In this document: positions 7,371 through 15,538 of the stretch, piece by piece | How the letters are laid out: each line of letters begins with the position of its first letter | Numbering within the stretch: the first letter of the stretch is position 1 | NCBI GenBank assembly: GCA_020444005.1 | Contig: JAHLLU010000001.1 | Location: forward strand, 1-26,386 | DNA: 26,386 bases | Reading direction: 5' to 3' | DNA from: an archaeon | Lineage (GTDB): Archaea; Thermoproteota; Bathyarchaeia; TCS64 | Made by a program: the position numbers and the translations under genes | The notes under the pieces: generated by a model | Databases searched by the model: none | Told to the model about the DNA's origin: nothing | Seen by the model: the letters and a program-made list of their open reading frames with translations, nothing else

Positions 7371-8606
7371 TTGTTGGGTGAAAAGAAAAGCTTAGGCAAT
7401 ATTATTCGTGGATGGATTGAGTTTCTTGATAGACAGGAAAGCCCATTCAAGGTAAACATATGGAAGAATCTTGCCCAGCGCTTCGCCATGAACCTCACCT
7501 ATCAATACCAGAGCATCTACCTCACAAGCCTAGGCGCCACACCCCTAATACTTGGCTATATTGGTAGCTTCAATGGGATAATAAACACAATACTCGCTAT
7601 ACCAACCGGTGTACTAGCGGATAGAATTGGTATAAAGAAGGTGCTCCTGATGACAATCAGTGTAAGTATGATTAGCGCCCTCGTTTTCGCTTTAGCCGGT
7701 TCTTGGCAGATAGCAGCAGTAGCCATGGCGTTATCTGGAGTAGCGTTCATTCTTGATCGTACGGTCTGCCCAATGATTTGCGGCTCAATACTGGCGAGTC
7801 ATGAACGGGTTACAGGTATGGGTATCTGTGATACCATTAGCTTCTTTCCTCAATTAATAGCACCAATTATCGGGGCTAGCCTGATCACTTTCTTTGGCGG
7901 CATGAACGCCACTGGTATCAGACCTCTCTATTATTTACAAATAATCGGCTATGGGATCGCGTTCCTGATTGTGCTCACGAAATTCACAAACCCACAGAGC
8001 AGAATGGGTAGAAGAACGGATAACAACGTACTACAAGACCTGGGAACAGTCATGCGTGAAGGTATCATGGTACCAAGATGGCTAATATTGACCCTTTTAA
8101 CAGGCTTACCGAACCAAGTACTATTCTATATCCCATTGTACGCCGCTGAGATAAAGAACGCAAACCAGTTCATCGTCGGCGGGATCAGCGCCGCATCCAC
8201 ACTGGTATTCGTATTCTTCGCCATACCCCTTGGACACCTGACCGATACATATGGACGGAAGAAGATGATCACAATCACTGCCCTCATGGTAGCATTTTCA
8301 CGGTTCCTAATGGTCTGGGCTCCAACCAACTATATGCTATTGTTCGCAGCCTTCCTAAGCGGTTTTAACATGACTGTGGTGCAGGGTCAGATGGCTATCG
8401 CGGTTGACCTTGTTCCAGCAGAGTATCTTGGTAGCTGGTACGGCATACAGGGATTCATGAGGGGAATCATCGGCATAATCGGACCCTTACTCTGCGGCTA
8501 TCTATGGGAAGCAGTATCACCACACAGTGTCTTCTATCTACTAGCTGGAGTACAGTTGGCGGCATTAGCTGTGCTATTATCGATTCCTACAGAAATTACA
8601 AGATAA
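7371..8606 (+). CDS. MFS transporter, multidrug-efflux-like
   Basis: 411 residues, about 12 hydrophobic helices. Loop 2-3 has the MFS motif A (GVLADRIGIKK) and the second half has the matching loop GHLTDTYGRKK. The family is of the TetA/efflux kind; the substrate is unknown. No ATG is available near the N-terminus. TTG at 7371 or TTG at 7374 is used, with GGTGAT at 7365-7370, which gives a better spacing to 7374. Co-orientation with the RdhA-like gene suggests a functional link, such as export or uptake of its substrate or product, but it has its own promoter and operator-like repeat. The 3' end is convergent with the GNAT gene, six bases apart. Confidence 0.88.
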   Translation: MLGEKKSLGNIIRGWIEFLDRQESPFKVNIWKNLAQRFAMNLTYQYQSIYLTSLGATPLILGYIGSFNGIINTILAIPTGVLADRIGIKKVLLMTISVSMISALVFALAGSWQIAAVAMALSGVAFILDRTVCPMICGSILASHERVTGMGICDTISFFPQLIAPIIGASLITFFGGMNATGIRPLYYLQIIGYGIAFLIVLTKFTNPQSRMGRRTDNNVLQDLGTVMREGIMVPRWLILTLLTGLPNQVLFYIPLYAAEIKNANQFIVGGISAASTLVFVFFAIPLGHLTDTYGRKKMITITALMVAFSRFLMVWAPTNYMLLFAAFLSGFNMTVVQGQMAIAVDLVPAEYLGSWYGIQGFMRGIIGIIGPLLCGYLWEAVSPHSVFYLLAGVQLAALAVLLSIPTEITR

Positions 8607-8612
8607 AGGGGA

Positions 8613-9443
8613 TTAGAGGTTGATCTCCTTCACGATGAAGGGAGCAGGCTCCATTACAAACTTGTTATCCAAGAGCTGTTTCTCGATCTCATTGAAGCGC
8701 TGAGGATACAAGCAGTGAATTGACTTTACCCCGAGGTCAGCTGCGTTTGCCTTAGCAAAATCCAGACAAGTCTTAGCGTCTCCATGGAATAAACCGATGT
8801 GAAGCTGGTACTCAGCCATGAACCTTGCACCCATAACCACAACATTACCATCATCGTCCTTGTAGACCATACCTTTCTCTGTTAGCCATTTACACATGGC
8901 TGGACTCCACTTGTAATAGGTACGATTCAATACAATCCAGTTACCCCACTGCTCACCAAGAGGCAGCAATAACTCAGTGGCTTCATCGACATCAGTGATT
9001 CGTTTGAAGCTGTGCTCGGTTTTGAATGGTTTTGCCTCCATCTTAACTCCGTGGAATGTCTCGACTGTACTTAGCCCATATCTTTCTGCTAGCCCAGATG
9101 AGACCGCGTTATTGATACCTGTGTACATGCGCATAGTCTTGACGCCTTTCTCTTCACTGAGCTTTAGCCAGTGCTCGTAGAGGCGCTTACCCAATCCTAA
9201 TCCTTGTCTCTGAGGGATTACTCGGAGGGTCTCTAGCCAAGCTGAGCCATCAGGTAGTATGCTGTATTTTCCGCAGCCTGCGAGCTCGCCGTCTACTGAT
9301 TCGACGCTCCAGTCGCCTTCCTTGTCGTTGATGAACATATCCCATACGTGGGGTACATAACTTAGGTTTGGTGTTGACTGGGATTCAACCCAGATGGTTT
9401 TTTCCTTGTCTTCCTGTGTTGCTTTTCGTAGTATGATCTCCAT
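8613..9443 (-). CDS. GNAT-family N-acetyltransferase with C-terminal extension
   Basis: 276 residues. The N-terminal GNAT fold has LETLRVIPQRQGLGLGKRLYEHW (70-92) with the acetyl-CoA pyrophosphate loop RQGLGLG. TMRMYTGINNAVSSGLAERYGL (103-124) is the following conserved strand and helix. Residues about 140-276 form a second region that may be a degenerate GNAT-like half, an arrangement that recalls histidine N-acetyltransferases (HISAT/NAT16), although the resemblance is weak. The acceptor is unknown. CAGTGATA precedes the ATG at 9443 by about five bases, so translation probably uses a ribosome site. It is a single gene. Confidence 0.82.
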   Translation of the reverse strand: MEIILRKATQEDKEKTIWVESQSTPNLSYVPHVWDMFINDKEGDWSVESVDGELAGCGKYSILPDGSAWLETLRVIPQRQGLGLGKRLYEHWLKLSEEKGVKTMRMYTGINNAVSSGLAERYGLSTVETFHGVKMEAKPFKTEHSFKRITDVDEATELLLPLGEQWGNWIVLNRTYYKWSPAMCKWLTEKGMVYKDDDGNVVVMGARFMAEYQLHIGLFHGDAKTCLDFAKANAADLGVKSIHCLYPQRFNEIEKQLLDNKFVMEPAPFIVKEINL

Positions 9444-9511
9444 GAAATATCACTGAATACCCTACCAAAGACAAGCGGCATTATATCAGATTTACCAAAA
9501 AGAGGGAGAGA

Positions 9512-9982
9512 TTAAAGATAATCCTTACAATCGTAGCAATACCAGCGCTTGTATTGTTCAACCCATGTTGCCTTCTTACCACATTTTGGACAGGTTGGTG
9601 CCTCGGATGAAGCTATTCCTGCTGTGCGGAAGGTTATCTTTTTGATGCTTCCATCAGGGTTGTACTCGACGGTTTCCATTATGTCATCGCGTAACTCATC
9701 CAAGTATCCCTGAGCCCTATTGGGGTCAACCGCTATCAATGCAAGCATCAGATAGGCTCCGACAGGTGACAAGCCATAATTCAGCATCAGGTCGTTTACC
9801 TCGTAGCCGCTATAGCTGAGGTCAGGGTGGTTTCCTGTTCTAAGGAAAGACACGAAGCCGTTGAACACGTCTGGTGATTGGCTCATTCTTTCGATTGCGT
9901 CCTCAGCGTGTTCCTTTGTGAAACCATACTGGGTCTGAAGCTGTTCAAGTACGTACATATAGTCTTCAACTCGTAGCGTCAT
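9512..9982 (-). CDS. Zinc-ribbon protein of unknown function, coupled to the membrane metallopeptidase gene
   Basis: 156 residues. The first 105 are mainly helical with no family I recognise (YMYVLEQLQTQYGF; AEDAIERM; then YGLSPVGAYLMLALIAVDPNRA). The C-terminus is a zinc ribbon with C131-x2-C134 and C149-x2-C152. The ATG has a strong GGAGG (9991-9995) eight bases upstream that overlaps the stop codon of the preceding gene, a 12-base gap, so the two are co-transcribed and probably translated together. This tight link suggests a partner of the metallopeptidase protein, for example an adaptor, regulator or immunity-type protein. That role is inference only. Confidence 0.72.
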   Translation of the reverse strand: MTLRVEDYMYVLEQLQTQYGFTKEHAEDAIERMSQSPDVFNGFVSFLRTGNHPDLSYSGYEVNDLMLNYGLSPVGAYLMLALIAVDPNRAQGYLDELRDDIMETVEYNPDGSIKKITFRTAGIASSEAPTCPKCGKKATWVEQYKRWYCYDCKDYL

Positions 9983-9990
9983 TTTCGTTT

Positions 9991-9995
9991 CCTCC
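9991..9995 (-). promoter_or_regulatory. Ribosome binding site GGAGG of the zinc-ribbon gene
   Basis: GGAGG lies eight bases before the ATG at 9982 and overlaps the TAG of the upstream gene. It is evidence for operonic translation. Confidence 0.6.
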
Positions 9996-11755
9996 TAGTG
10001 CCCCCATTTACTATTCAAATTATCAATCACCTGATTCGCGGTGTTATGACCAAACTTCCTTGAGTCACGCTCGATAAACTGCTCCTTATATCTTACATAA
10101 TCGTGGCTCGAAGTAGTATAGTTATCGTTGTTATATTTGCACATCTTCTGGTAATCAGACTGGGGATCATTCGACTGAACATCCTGATACGCGTGCCTAG
10201 CCTCATGAACAAGCGTTCTGATGGCTGTACGTGGATCAGCGAAGGCATCACCGTTTGAGTTTATCTCAATAGTCGCTGGCACCTTGGTCTTGGTACCATC
10301 AGGGTTGGTTTTAGTATATTCGGGGGTATAGCTTCCGCCCAATCCCTTGTCTGGATCGTTAAGTACTTTAAACTCGTATTCGACGCCCAGTTCTTTCTGG
10401 AGTATCTTGTTTACTTCCTGCATTACAACACCTTTCTGACCCGGTTTGAGGTTTTTCCAGTTATCAGGGTGTAGTTTATCGGTGTAAAAGTCATCTAGGT
10501 CGCTGATACCGTCAGCTATGTCATCAACCTTTCCTGCATCGGTTGGGGGCTCCTGAGTGTAGACCCTTACACGGTCTCCAAGGTCTGGGCTATCTTCAGC
10601 GTCGATAACTACCTTAGATAATCCTGTTCCCTCCTGACTATCCGGTGTCCAGCGTTTTCCATCTGGGGTTGTCCATAATCCATGTGGATCTTCCTTGAAC
10701 TGTGTAGGAATGTCCACCTTTCCGTTCTTTGTCCATCCCTTCCAGTCAGCCTCGACATATTTGTCGTCAAGTGGCTTTACCTTGCTGAGCACTGGTGGTG
10801 AGAATAATCCACTGATCCATGTGGCGGCTATTACTGCGGCTGCTGATGCAGGGTATCCGCGTCTAATTAGCTCATTTATCAGCCACCCATTGTTTGCTAG
10901 GTTGCTCCATCCTCCGTTCTCAGGAATTCCACCGTCATCAGCTAGTACAGTTGGAGCCATCAAAGCGAAGGCAGATACAAGAAAAAGCAGTGTAATGTAG
11001 ACTGCGGCGGTCTGTCCTCTTCTGTTTCTAATGAACATGTAAACTAGACCCGCTATTGATATGAGAGCGATTGCACCAATAACCGTTGGGTTGGTGTTAA
11101 AGAAGGACATATAGCCAAACCCGATTCCAGCGCCTATTATCGCAGCGGCGGGCATCATCGCGGGGGGAAGCTGGGCTGGTTGTCCTCTGTTTACCAAGCC
11201 TGAGACATCTTTGAAGCCCAACTGCAGTCCCATTACCATTAGGCTCTCCTCCTGCGAGATGAGCACAGTGATCGTCATCAGGAACATGGTCAAAGCTGTA
11301 ACATTGGTCAAAACAGTTAAACCAAGAACGAAGCTTACCGCTAGTCCACCCATTATCATTGGTAATACCGCGAAGCCTATGGAGGTGAGGCTCTTCACGA
11401 TCCAGATCGGGGTTGTTGCTATCAGTGAGACAGTTTTTCCTATGCCTCTGCTTCTGAACATGCCTATGACCCACCAGAATAGGTAGGTTATCATGAAGTA
11501 GAACAGCATGATGCGTGGGCTGGTCTCCTGACCAGACATGAATATCAAGCCATCAAGTGCCGGAACGTTACCATAGTTCCAGCCATCATTGACCCACCCC
11601 ATCAAGTAGAAGTGAATACCATTCGTGATAATAGCCGAGATAATAACCGAGACTATCATTCCTTTGATTATACTGGGAATCCCAGTAATGTACGCCTTAA
11701 TGATCATTGTTATGAATTGCACTAAACTCTGTGGACCTTGTTCTTCCTGTGCCAT
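9995..11755 (-). CDS. Polytopic membrane protein with C-terminal HExxH metallopeptidase domain
   Basis: 586 residues from the ATG at 11755, chosen because GGAGG (11761-11765) precedes it; an upstream ATG at 11803 would add 16 residues. The N-terminal half (to about 285) has several hydrophobic segments, near 25-45, 80-100, 120-170, 198-240 and 250-270. A soluble part follows, with a W-rich stretch (GLWTTPDGKRWTPD, about 360-373). The last 120 residues hold LVHEARHAYQD, where His517-Glu518 and His521 form the zinc motif, and a downstream EQFIERDSRKFG supplies a candidate third ligand (Glu558 or Glu562). That pattern resembles metallopeptidase tips of bacterial polymorphic toxins. No function is known; the family of the membrane half is not recognised. 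Confidence 0.7.
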   Translation of the reverse strand: MAQEEQGPQSLVQFITMIIKAYITGIPSIIKGMIVSVIISAIITNGIHFYLMGWVNDGWNYGNVPALDGLIFMSGQETSPRIMLFYFMITYLFWWVIGMFRSRGIGKTVSLIATTPIWIVKSLTSIGFAVLPMIMGGLAVSFVLGLTVLTNVTALTMFLMTITVLISQEESLMVMGLQLGFKDVSGLVNRGQPAQLPPAMMPAAAIIGAGIGFGYMSFFNTNPTVIGAIALISIAGLVYMFIRNRRGQTAAVYITLLFLVSAFALMAPTVLADDGGIPENGGWSNLANNGWLINELIRRGYPASAAAVIAATWISGLFSPPVLSKVKPLDDKYVEADWKGWTKNGKVDIPTQFKEDPHGLWTTPDGKRWTPDSQEGTGLSKVVIDAEDSPDLGDRVRVYTQEPPTDAGKVDDIADGISDLDDFYTDKLHPDNWKNLKPGQKGVVMQEVNKILQKELGVEYEFKVLNDPDKGLGGSYTPEYTKTNPDGTKTKVPATIEINSNGDAFADPRTAIRTLVHEARHAYQDVQSNDPQSDYQKMCKYNNDNYTTSSHDYVRYKEQFIERDSRKFGHNTANQVIDNLNSKWGH

Positions 11756-11760
11756 AGAAA

Positions 11761-11765
11761 CCTCC
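11761..11765 (-). promoter_or_regulatory. Ribosome binding site GGAGG that fixes the metallopeptidase start
   Basis: GGAGG is placed five bases before the ATG at 11755. No comparable site precedes the ATG at 11803. Confidence 0.6.
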
Positions 11766-11828
11766 ACACAAAGAAACCGGATAAACTTTAAGAAATATTC
11801 CATTGAAGCAAAGAAAATTTAGGCAAAA

Positions 11829-12359
11829 CTAAGAAACAGAGGTTCTTGGGCTTACAATCACCGGTATATCAACCAATAAAGGACCAACCTTTACAGGGAA
11901 AGGCCAAGGCAAAGGCCCCTTATGAAGACAGACCCCATTGCCCTTCTCGAATAACTCTATCTGAGTTGCTATAATTGTAGAGTTGAGGCTCAGATACAAC
12001 GCGATGGAACCCAGTAATGAGGCGAACTCGTTCACCTGTAAACCAATCCCCCCAGCTATAGCCGTGAAAGCTGTTTCCTCAGCAAGCTTCATCAATTCGC
12101 CCCCCAAAATATTGACATCAATTCCCTCCTCGTTGATAAAATCAGAGGAGAGGGGGCTGATCTTCCACAGAGCGTTCTTAAGGTTAACTGCACACTCGTG
12201 TTCAAGACATACATGTAGGGCTATAGGAACAGACTGAATTGCTGTAGCCCATTCCCCTATCAATGGTAACTCCTTGAACTCGGTGAAACCCCATTCCCCT
12301 GCCATGAGGCAGTTGAGGGGTTCTTTTAGTTGCTCTATTTGTGTCTGTTCCTCTGTCAT
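11829..12359 (-). CDS. Hypothetical protein, family not recognised
   Basis: 176 residues from the ATG at 12359; an in-frame ATG at 12398 would add 13. The later start is preferred because a TATA-like ATAAAAA (12383-12389) lies 27 bases before it. The protein has a charged N-terminus (TEEQTQIEQLKEP), a middle with two close cysteines (CLEHEC, 51-56), a small-residue-rich helix pair (FTAIAGGIGLQVNEFASLLGS), and a Pro-rich hydrophobic end (KGPLPWPFPVKVGP). It has no clear signal or membrane span. It precedes the metallopeptidase gene by 73 bases on the same strand and may lead that transcript. No function can be given. Confidence 0.6.
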   Translation of the reverse strand: MTEEQTQIEQLKEPLNCLMAGEWGFTEFKELPLIGEWATAIQSVPIALHVCLEHECAVNLKNALWKISPLSSDFINEEGIDVNILGGELMKLAEETAFTAIAGGIGLQVNEFASLLGSIALYLSLNSTIIATQIELFEKGNGVCLHKGPLPWPFPVKVGPLLVDIPVIVSPRTSVS

Positions 12360-12382
12360 GGTTTTTGTATTTGAAGGACGGG

Positions 12383-12389
12383 ATAAAAA
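12383..12389 (-). promoter_or_regulatory. TATA box of the hypothetical gene
   Basis: TTTTTAT on the minus strand is centred 27 bases before the ATG at 12359. It implies a leaderless mRNA and possibly the promoter of the downstream two-gene unit. It sits just upstream of the point where the methyltransferase gene ends. Confidence 0.45.
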
Positions 12390-12399
12390 CCTGAACAAG

Positions 12400-13260
12400 T
12401 TACTTTGGCTTAGTACCGTATGCTTGTATGGTGTACCAGTTCACCTTGAATCCCCGTTCCGACCTCGACTCCATTAAAGCGATTATCTCTTGGTCAACCT
12501 GTTCACGTTCTTCTACAGGTATATGGGTCCGCCACAAAGCTGGGTAGGGGTTTGTATACCAGAACTGTTTTGGGTTTACATGCATCACCCGGTGATACCC
12601 ATAGATCAAGGGATGCCTGAACCCAGCATCCCAGAATAAACGCTGTGTCTCCTCTAAGTCTATGTGCATCCAAGTCACATCATTCACAGCTTTTGTGAAA
12701 TCCGTTAAACTCGGACGATCACCAGCATAATCCAAGCATAAACCCACTAGTTCCTGCAGATGAATGCCCGCACTATAGAGGAGACCAATTGAGCCACCTG
12801 GGCGAAGCACTCTATATGCTTCCTCTAAGGACTTGGGTTTGTCGAGGAACATCTGGAAGGACATATTGGAGATTACTGCGTCAAAGGATTCATCAGGATA
12901 GGGAAGATTATCCGCGTCACCGACCCTGAAATCAATACTATACCCAAGGGCCTCGGCGTTCAGTCCTGCTTGTTTGATCATCTCTGGGCTGAAATCCACT
13001 CCATGAAAATCGCCAACCCCCTCCAGATATTCGATGAGTTTGAAGGTACTCAGCCCTGTTCCGCATGCAAGATCAAGAACCACAGGGCTATCATTGAATC
13101 GCATATCTCTGAGAAGAAGCCCAGTCAAGGACTCGATTCCCCATCGGGACGCACCTAATCGTTCACTTACACCTGAGTCATATGTTTCTGCGGTTTGTCG
13201 ATAGGTTTCATTGATTCGTTGTTTGGCTTTGTCTTGCATATTTGATATGAACTGGTTCAT
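12400..13260 (-). CDS. SAM-dependent class I methyltransferase (UbiE/Methyltransf_11 type)
   Basis: 286 residues with the Rossmann methyltransferase motifs. VLDLACGTG (61-69) binds SAM. GVDFSPEMI (87-95) carries the acidic residue for the ribose. GDADNLPYPDESFDAVISN (114-132) and VLRPGG (151-156) complete the fold. The last 100 residues (HIDLEETQRLFWDAGF..., VNWYTIQAYG) would shape the acceptor site. The substrate is unknown; small molecules or quinone/lipid-like acceptors are usual for this group. A TATA-like TTTTTAAAC (13263-13271) lies 28 bases from the in-frame ATG at 13239 (residue 8), so a start at that codon is possible. The gene diverges from the PKD protein gene. Confidence 0.86.
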   Translation of the reverse strand: MNQFISNMQDKAKQRINETYRQTAETYDSGVSERLGASRWGIESLTGLLLRDMRFNDSPVVLDLACGTGLSTFKLIEYLEGVGDFHGVDFSPEMIKQAGLNAEALGYSIDFRVGDADNLPYPDESFDAVISNMSFQMFLDKPKSLEEAYRVLRPGGSIGLLYSAGIHLQELVGLCLDYAGDRPSLTDFTKAVNDVTWMHIDLEETQRLFWDAGFRHPLIYGYHRVMHVNPKQFWYTNPYPALWRTHIPVEEREQVDQEIIALMESRSERGFKVNWYTIQAYGTKPK

Positions 13261-13288
13261 GTGTTTAAAAATAACCTATTTTAGATAA

Positions 13289-13298
13289 CAATTTATGA
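13289..13298 (+). promoter_or_regulatory. TATA box of the PKD membrane protein gene
   Basis: CAATTTATGA is centred about 25 bases before the ATG at 13319, the distance expected for a leaderless archaeal transcript. Confidence 0.5.
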
Positions 13299-13318
13299 TA
13301 GTGGAAACTAAATCATAG

Positions 13319-15538
13319 ATGGGGGTCCAGTTGAGAAGTAGATTTGTCTCCATTTTTGTTTTACTTTTGTTGGTTTTGGTGCCAATAGTATCAGGTTCCA
13401 CGGTATCGGACAGCGTTGATGATGGAATAGATTATATGGTCTACTATAATGAGCATCAAACGGTTCCAGCACCATTAATCATGGACATAGTCTCGGTGAC
13501 TGTTACATCGGGGGGAGAGAATATGGTTGATTTTGTATTTGAGTTCAATGAACCAATCCCCGCTGATGCTCCATACAAACTCCAGATCGCGCTAGACACT
13601 GACCAAGACCCAGAGACCGGATTGAACACTCCTGAGTGGTACTATAATCAGCTCGGAGTAGATCACATGATCGAGATCGAGTTCAACGGCGTTGAGACTA
13701 TTAGCGCTGTATCAGGTTACAGCGATGGAGTATGGACTGAGACAGGATCACCATTGGTAGTGGTTGGACCTAACACCATTACGGTTTCTGTTGATCAATC
13801 TGGGTTCGGTGACTCAGCCACCTACAGCATAATGACGTACACCATCGAGGGAATCGGTCTCGATATGGCTCCTGAGGAAGGAGAAACACCATTAGACTAT
13901 GATACCGGTTCGATTCCAGAGATTATTGATGCTGAGCCTGAGATCGTCTATGTTTTTACTATAGATTATCCTGAGCCTGTTGAGGAAGGAACTTCTTTCC
14001 AGCTAGATGTAATTGATTTCTCCGAGGACCCATCACTTGCGCCTTACACATATGAATGGGACCTTGACGGGGATGGTGTCTATGATGTAACACAAGACGT
14101 AGCATCATATACTCATACTTATCCTCAAAACGGAGAATACAGCGTCTCCCTCAGAATAACAGATGCATCAGGAATAACAGGAGAAAACACCCAGACAATA
14201 ACAGTACAGAACACCCCACCATACGACCCCCATATCACAGCAGAATCAACTATTGACCAAGGAGAAACACTGACCATAACCGGCTCAGCAAACGACCTAG
14301 GCACCGATACCCTAACCTACACATGGAATATAGACGGAGAAACCTACACAGGCGATACAGTATCAGTCAACTTTGATACACCGGGATCAAAAACCATCAC
14401 ACTCACAGTCACAGACCAAGACGGAGGAACAGTTCAAACAGGCGAAACCGTGAACGTGAATGAACTAGAACCAGAGCCGGAACCTGAGCCTGAGATAGAT
14501 CCATTGCTCGTTATATTGGTGGTCTTGTTTGGGGTTGGCGGTGTTTTCATCTATAACAGCATCAGACCCAAGAAAGAAGAGGAAAAGAAACCTAAAAAGG
14601 AAGAGAAACCCGACGACGAGAAAGACTTCTGCGAGGAACACCCCGAGGTAGTGGAAGAGGAAAACAAGGCATGCTGGGACGCGCAGATGGACCTCGACAC
14701 AGAGGTAGGCGACATACAGGACAGGCTTGATACTCATCGGGACCAGTGGAACCAAGACATCAGAAACGTTAGCCGAACCATAATGGAGTGGGATATCGCC
14801 TACGCAACGATACAGAGCCTCACCAAATCTGAGGCAGAGATAAAGAAAGACAGCGAGACCGTTCAGAAAGTAGCCAGCATAATCAAGCCCGGGGGCAGCA
14901 TCAGTAAAACCGTCTTCAAGAAAGGCGAAGAAGAGGCGATGAAGGAGCTTGGAAAACACATCGCCACAGAGGTCGGTAAAAGCGTGGCAGGCACCTTGAG
15001 CCAGACGGTGAACGATGTTTTGAGTTTGGAGACGTGGGCATACAGCGAGATTGGAATAGGACTCGCGAAGCTAATCACTGGAATCGATCCCCAGGCAGAG
15101 GCAGCTAAACTTCGGAAGGAGAGTGAAAGAACCACTACGCTGCTTTCGAGCTGGGTTGACCACAGGTTGGCTCGGACTGAACGGTATACTCACAGAACAT
15201 TGTATACTTGTATTGATGAGGCTCAGGGGTTGCTTGATGATATTGACAAGGCTTTGAATGATTTTGAGCAAGCCGTAGCCGGGTTCAGGTGTATCGAGTG
15301 TGAGATACCTGATCATATCAACGAGGATATTAACAAGATAGTTCAAGAAGTAGAGGGTTATATCAAGACTTTCAACAATCTGATTGACGAGGTAGAAGAT
15401 AGACTGAACCAAGCAGCAGCTCTCTACCAACGAAAAGATGTCTATGATAACCCGTCAACATGGTCACATGCCCAGAATAATCAGGTGCCAAACATAGGAA
15501 GGGCTCTAAGACAAAGCGCTGAGACGAAAAAAGGCTAA
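13319..15538 (+). CDS. PKD-domain surface protein with one membrane span and a helical cytoplasmic domain
   Basis: 739 residues. A signal peptide (about 8-27, core FVLLLLVLVPIVSG) is followed by a beta-rich region (about 50-185) containing a DxDxDxxTG-like stretch (LDTDQDPETGLN, about 92-103). Two PKD-like domains come next (about 218-298 and 303-381; YEWDLDGDGVYD with EYSVSLRITD, and YTWNIDGE with KTITLTVTD). A Pro-Glu repeat (EPEPEPEPE), one transmembrane helix (395-414) and a Lys/Glu-rich stretch precede about 305 mostly helical residues carrying six cysteines, including CIEC (658-661), and coiled-coil-like heptads near 640-705. Topology therefore predicts a sensor or adhesin outside and a scaffold inside. 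The cytoplasmic half matches no family I know. The stop overlaps the cyclophilin stop by four bases. Confidence 0.8.
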   Translation: MGVQLRSRFVSIFVLLLLVLVPIVSGSTVSDSVDDGIDYMVYYNEHQTVPAPLIMDIVSVTVTSGGENMVDFVFEFNEPIPADAPYKLQIALDTDQDPETGLNTPEWYYNQLGVDHMIEIEFNGVETISAVSGYSDGVWTETGSPLVVVGPNTITVSVDQSGFGDSATYSIMTYTIEGIGLDMAPEEGETPLDYDTGSIPEIIDAEPEIVYVFTIDYPEPVEEGTSFQLDVIDFSEDPSLAPYTYEWDLDGDGVYDVTQDVASYTHTYPQNGEYSVSLRITDASGITGENTQTITVQNTPPYDPHITAESTIDQGETLTITGSANDLGTDTLTYTWNIDGETYTGDTVSVNFDTPGSKTITLTVTDQDGGTVQTGETVNVNELEPEPEPEPEIDPLLVILVVLFGVGGVFIYNSIRPKKEEEKKPKKEEKPDDEKDFCEEHPEVVEEENKACWDAQMDLDTEVGDIQDRLDTHRDQWNQDIRNVSRTIMEWDIAYATIQSLTKSEAEIKKDSETVQKVASIIKPGGSISKTVFKKGEEEAMKELGKHIATEVGKSVAGTLSQTVNDVLSLETWAYSEIGIGLAKLITGIDPQAEAAKLRKESERTTTLLSSWVDHRLARTERYTHRTLYTCIDEAQGLLDDIDKALNDFEQAVAGFRCIECEIPDHINEDINKIVQEVEGYIKTFNNLIDEVEDRLNQAAALYQRKDVYDNPSTWSHAQNNQVPNIGRALRQSAETKKG

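Noticed and set aside
11097..11474. Minus-strand open frame of 125 codons
   Set aside because: Shadow in another frame of the membrane metallopeptidase gene; His/Arg-rich composition without a family or ribosome site.
14465..14959. Minus-strand open frame of 164 codons with hydrophobic stretches
   Set aside because: Antisense of the PKD protein, including its membrane helix and Glu/Lys-rich stretch; no promoter or ribosome site.
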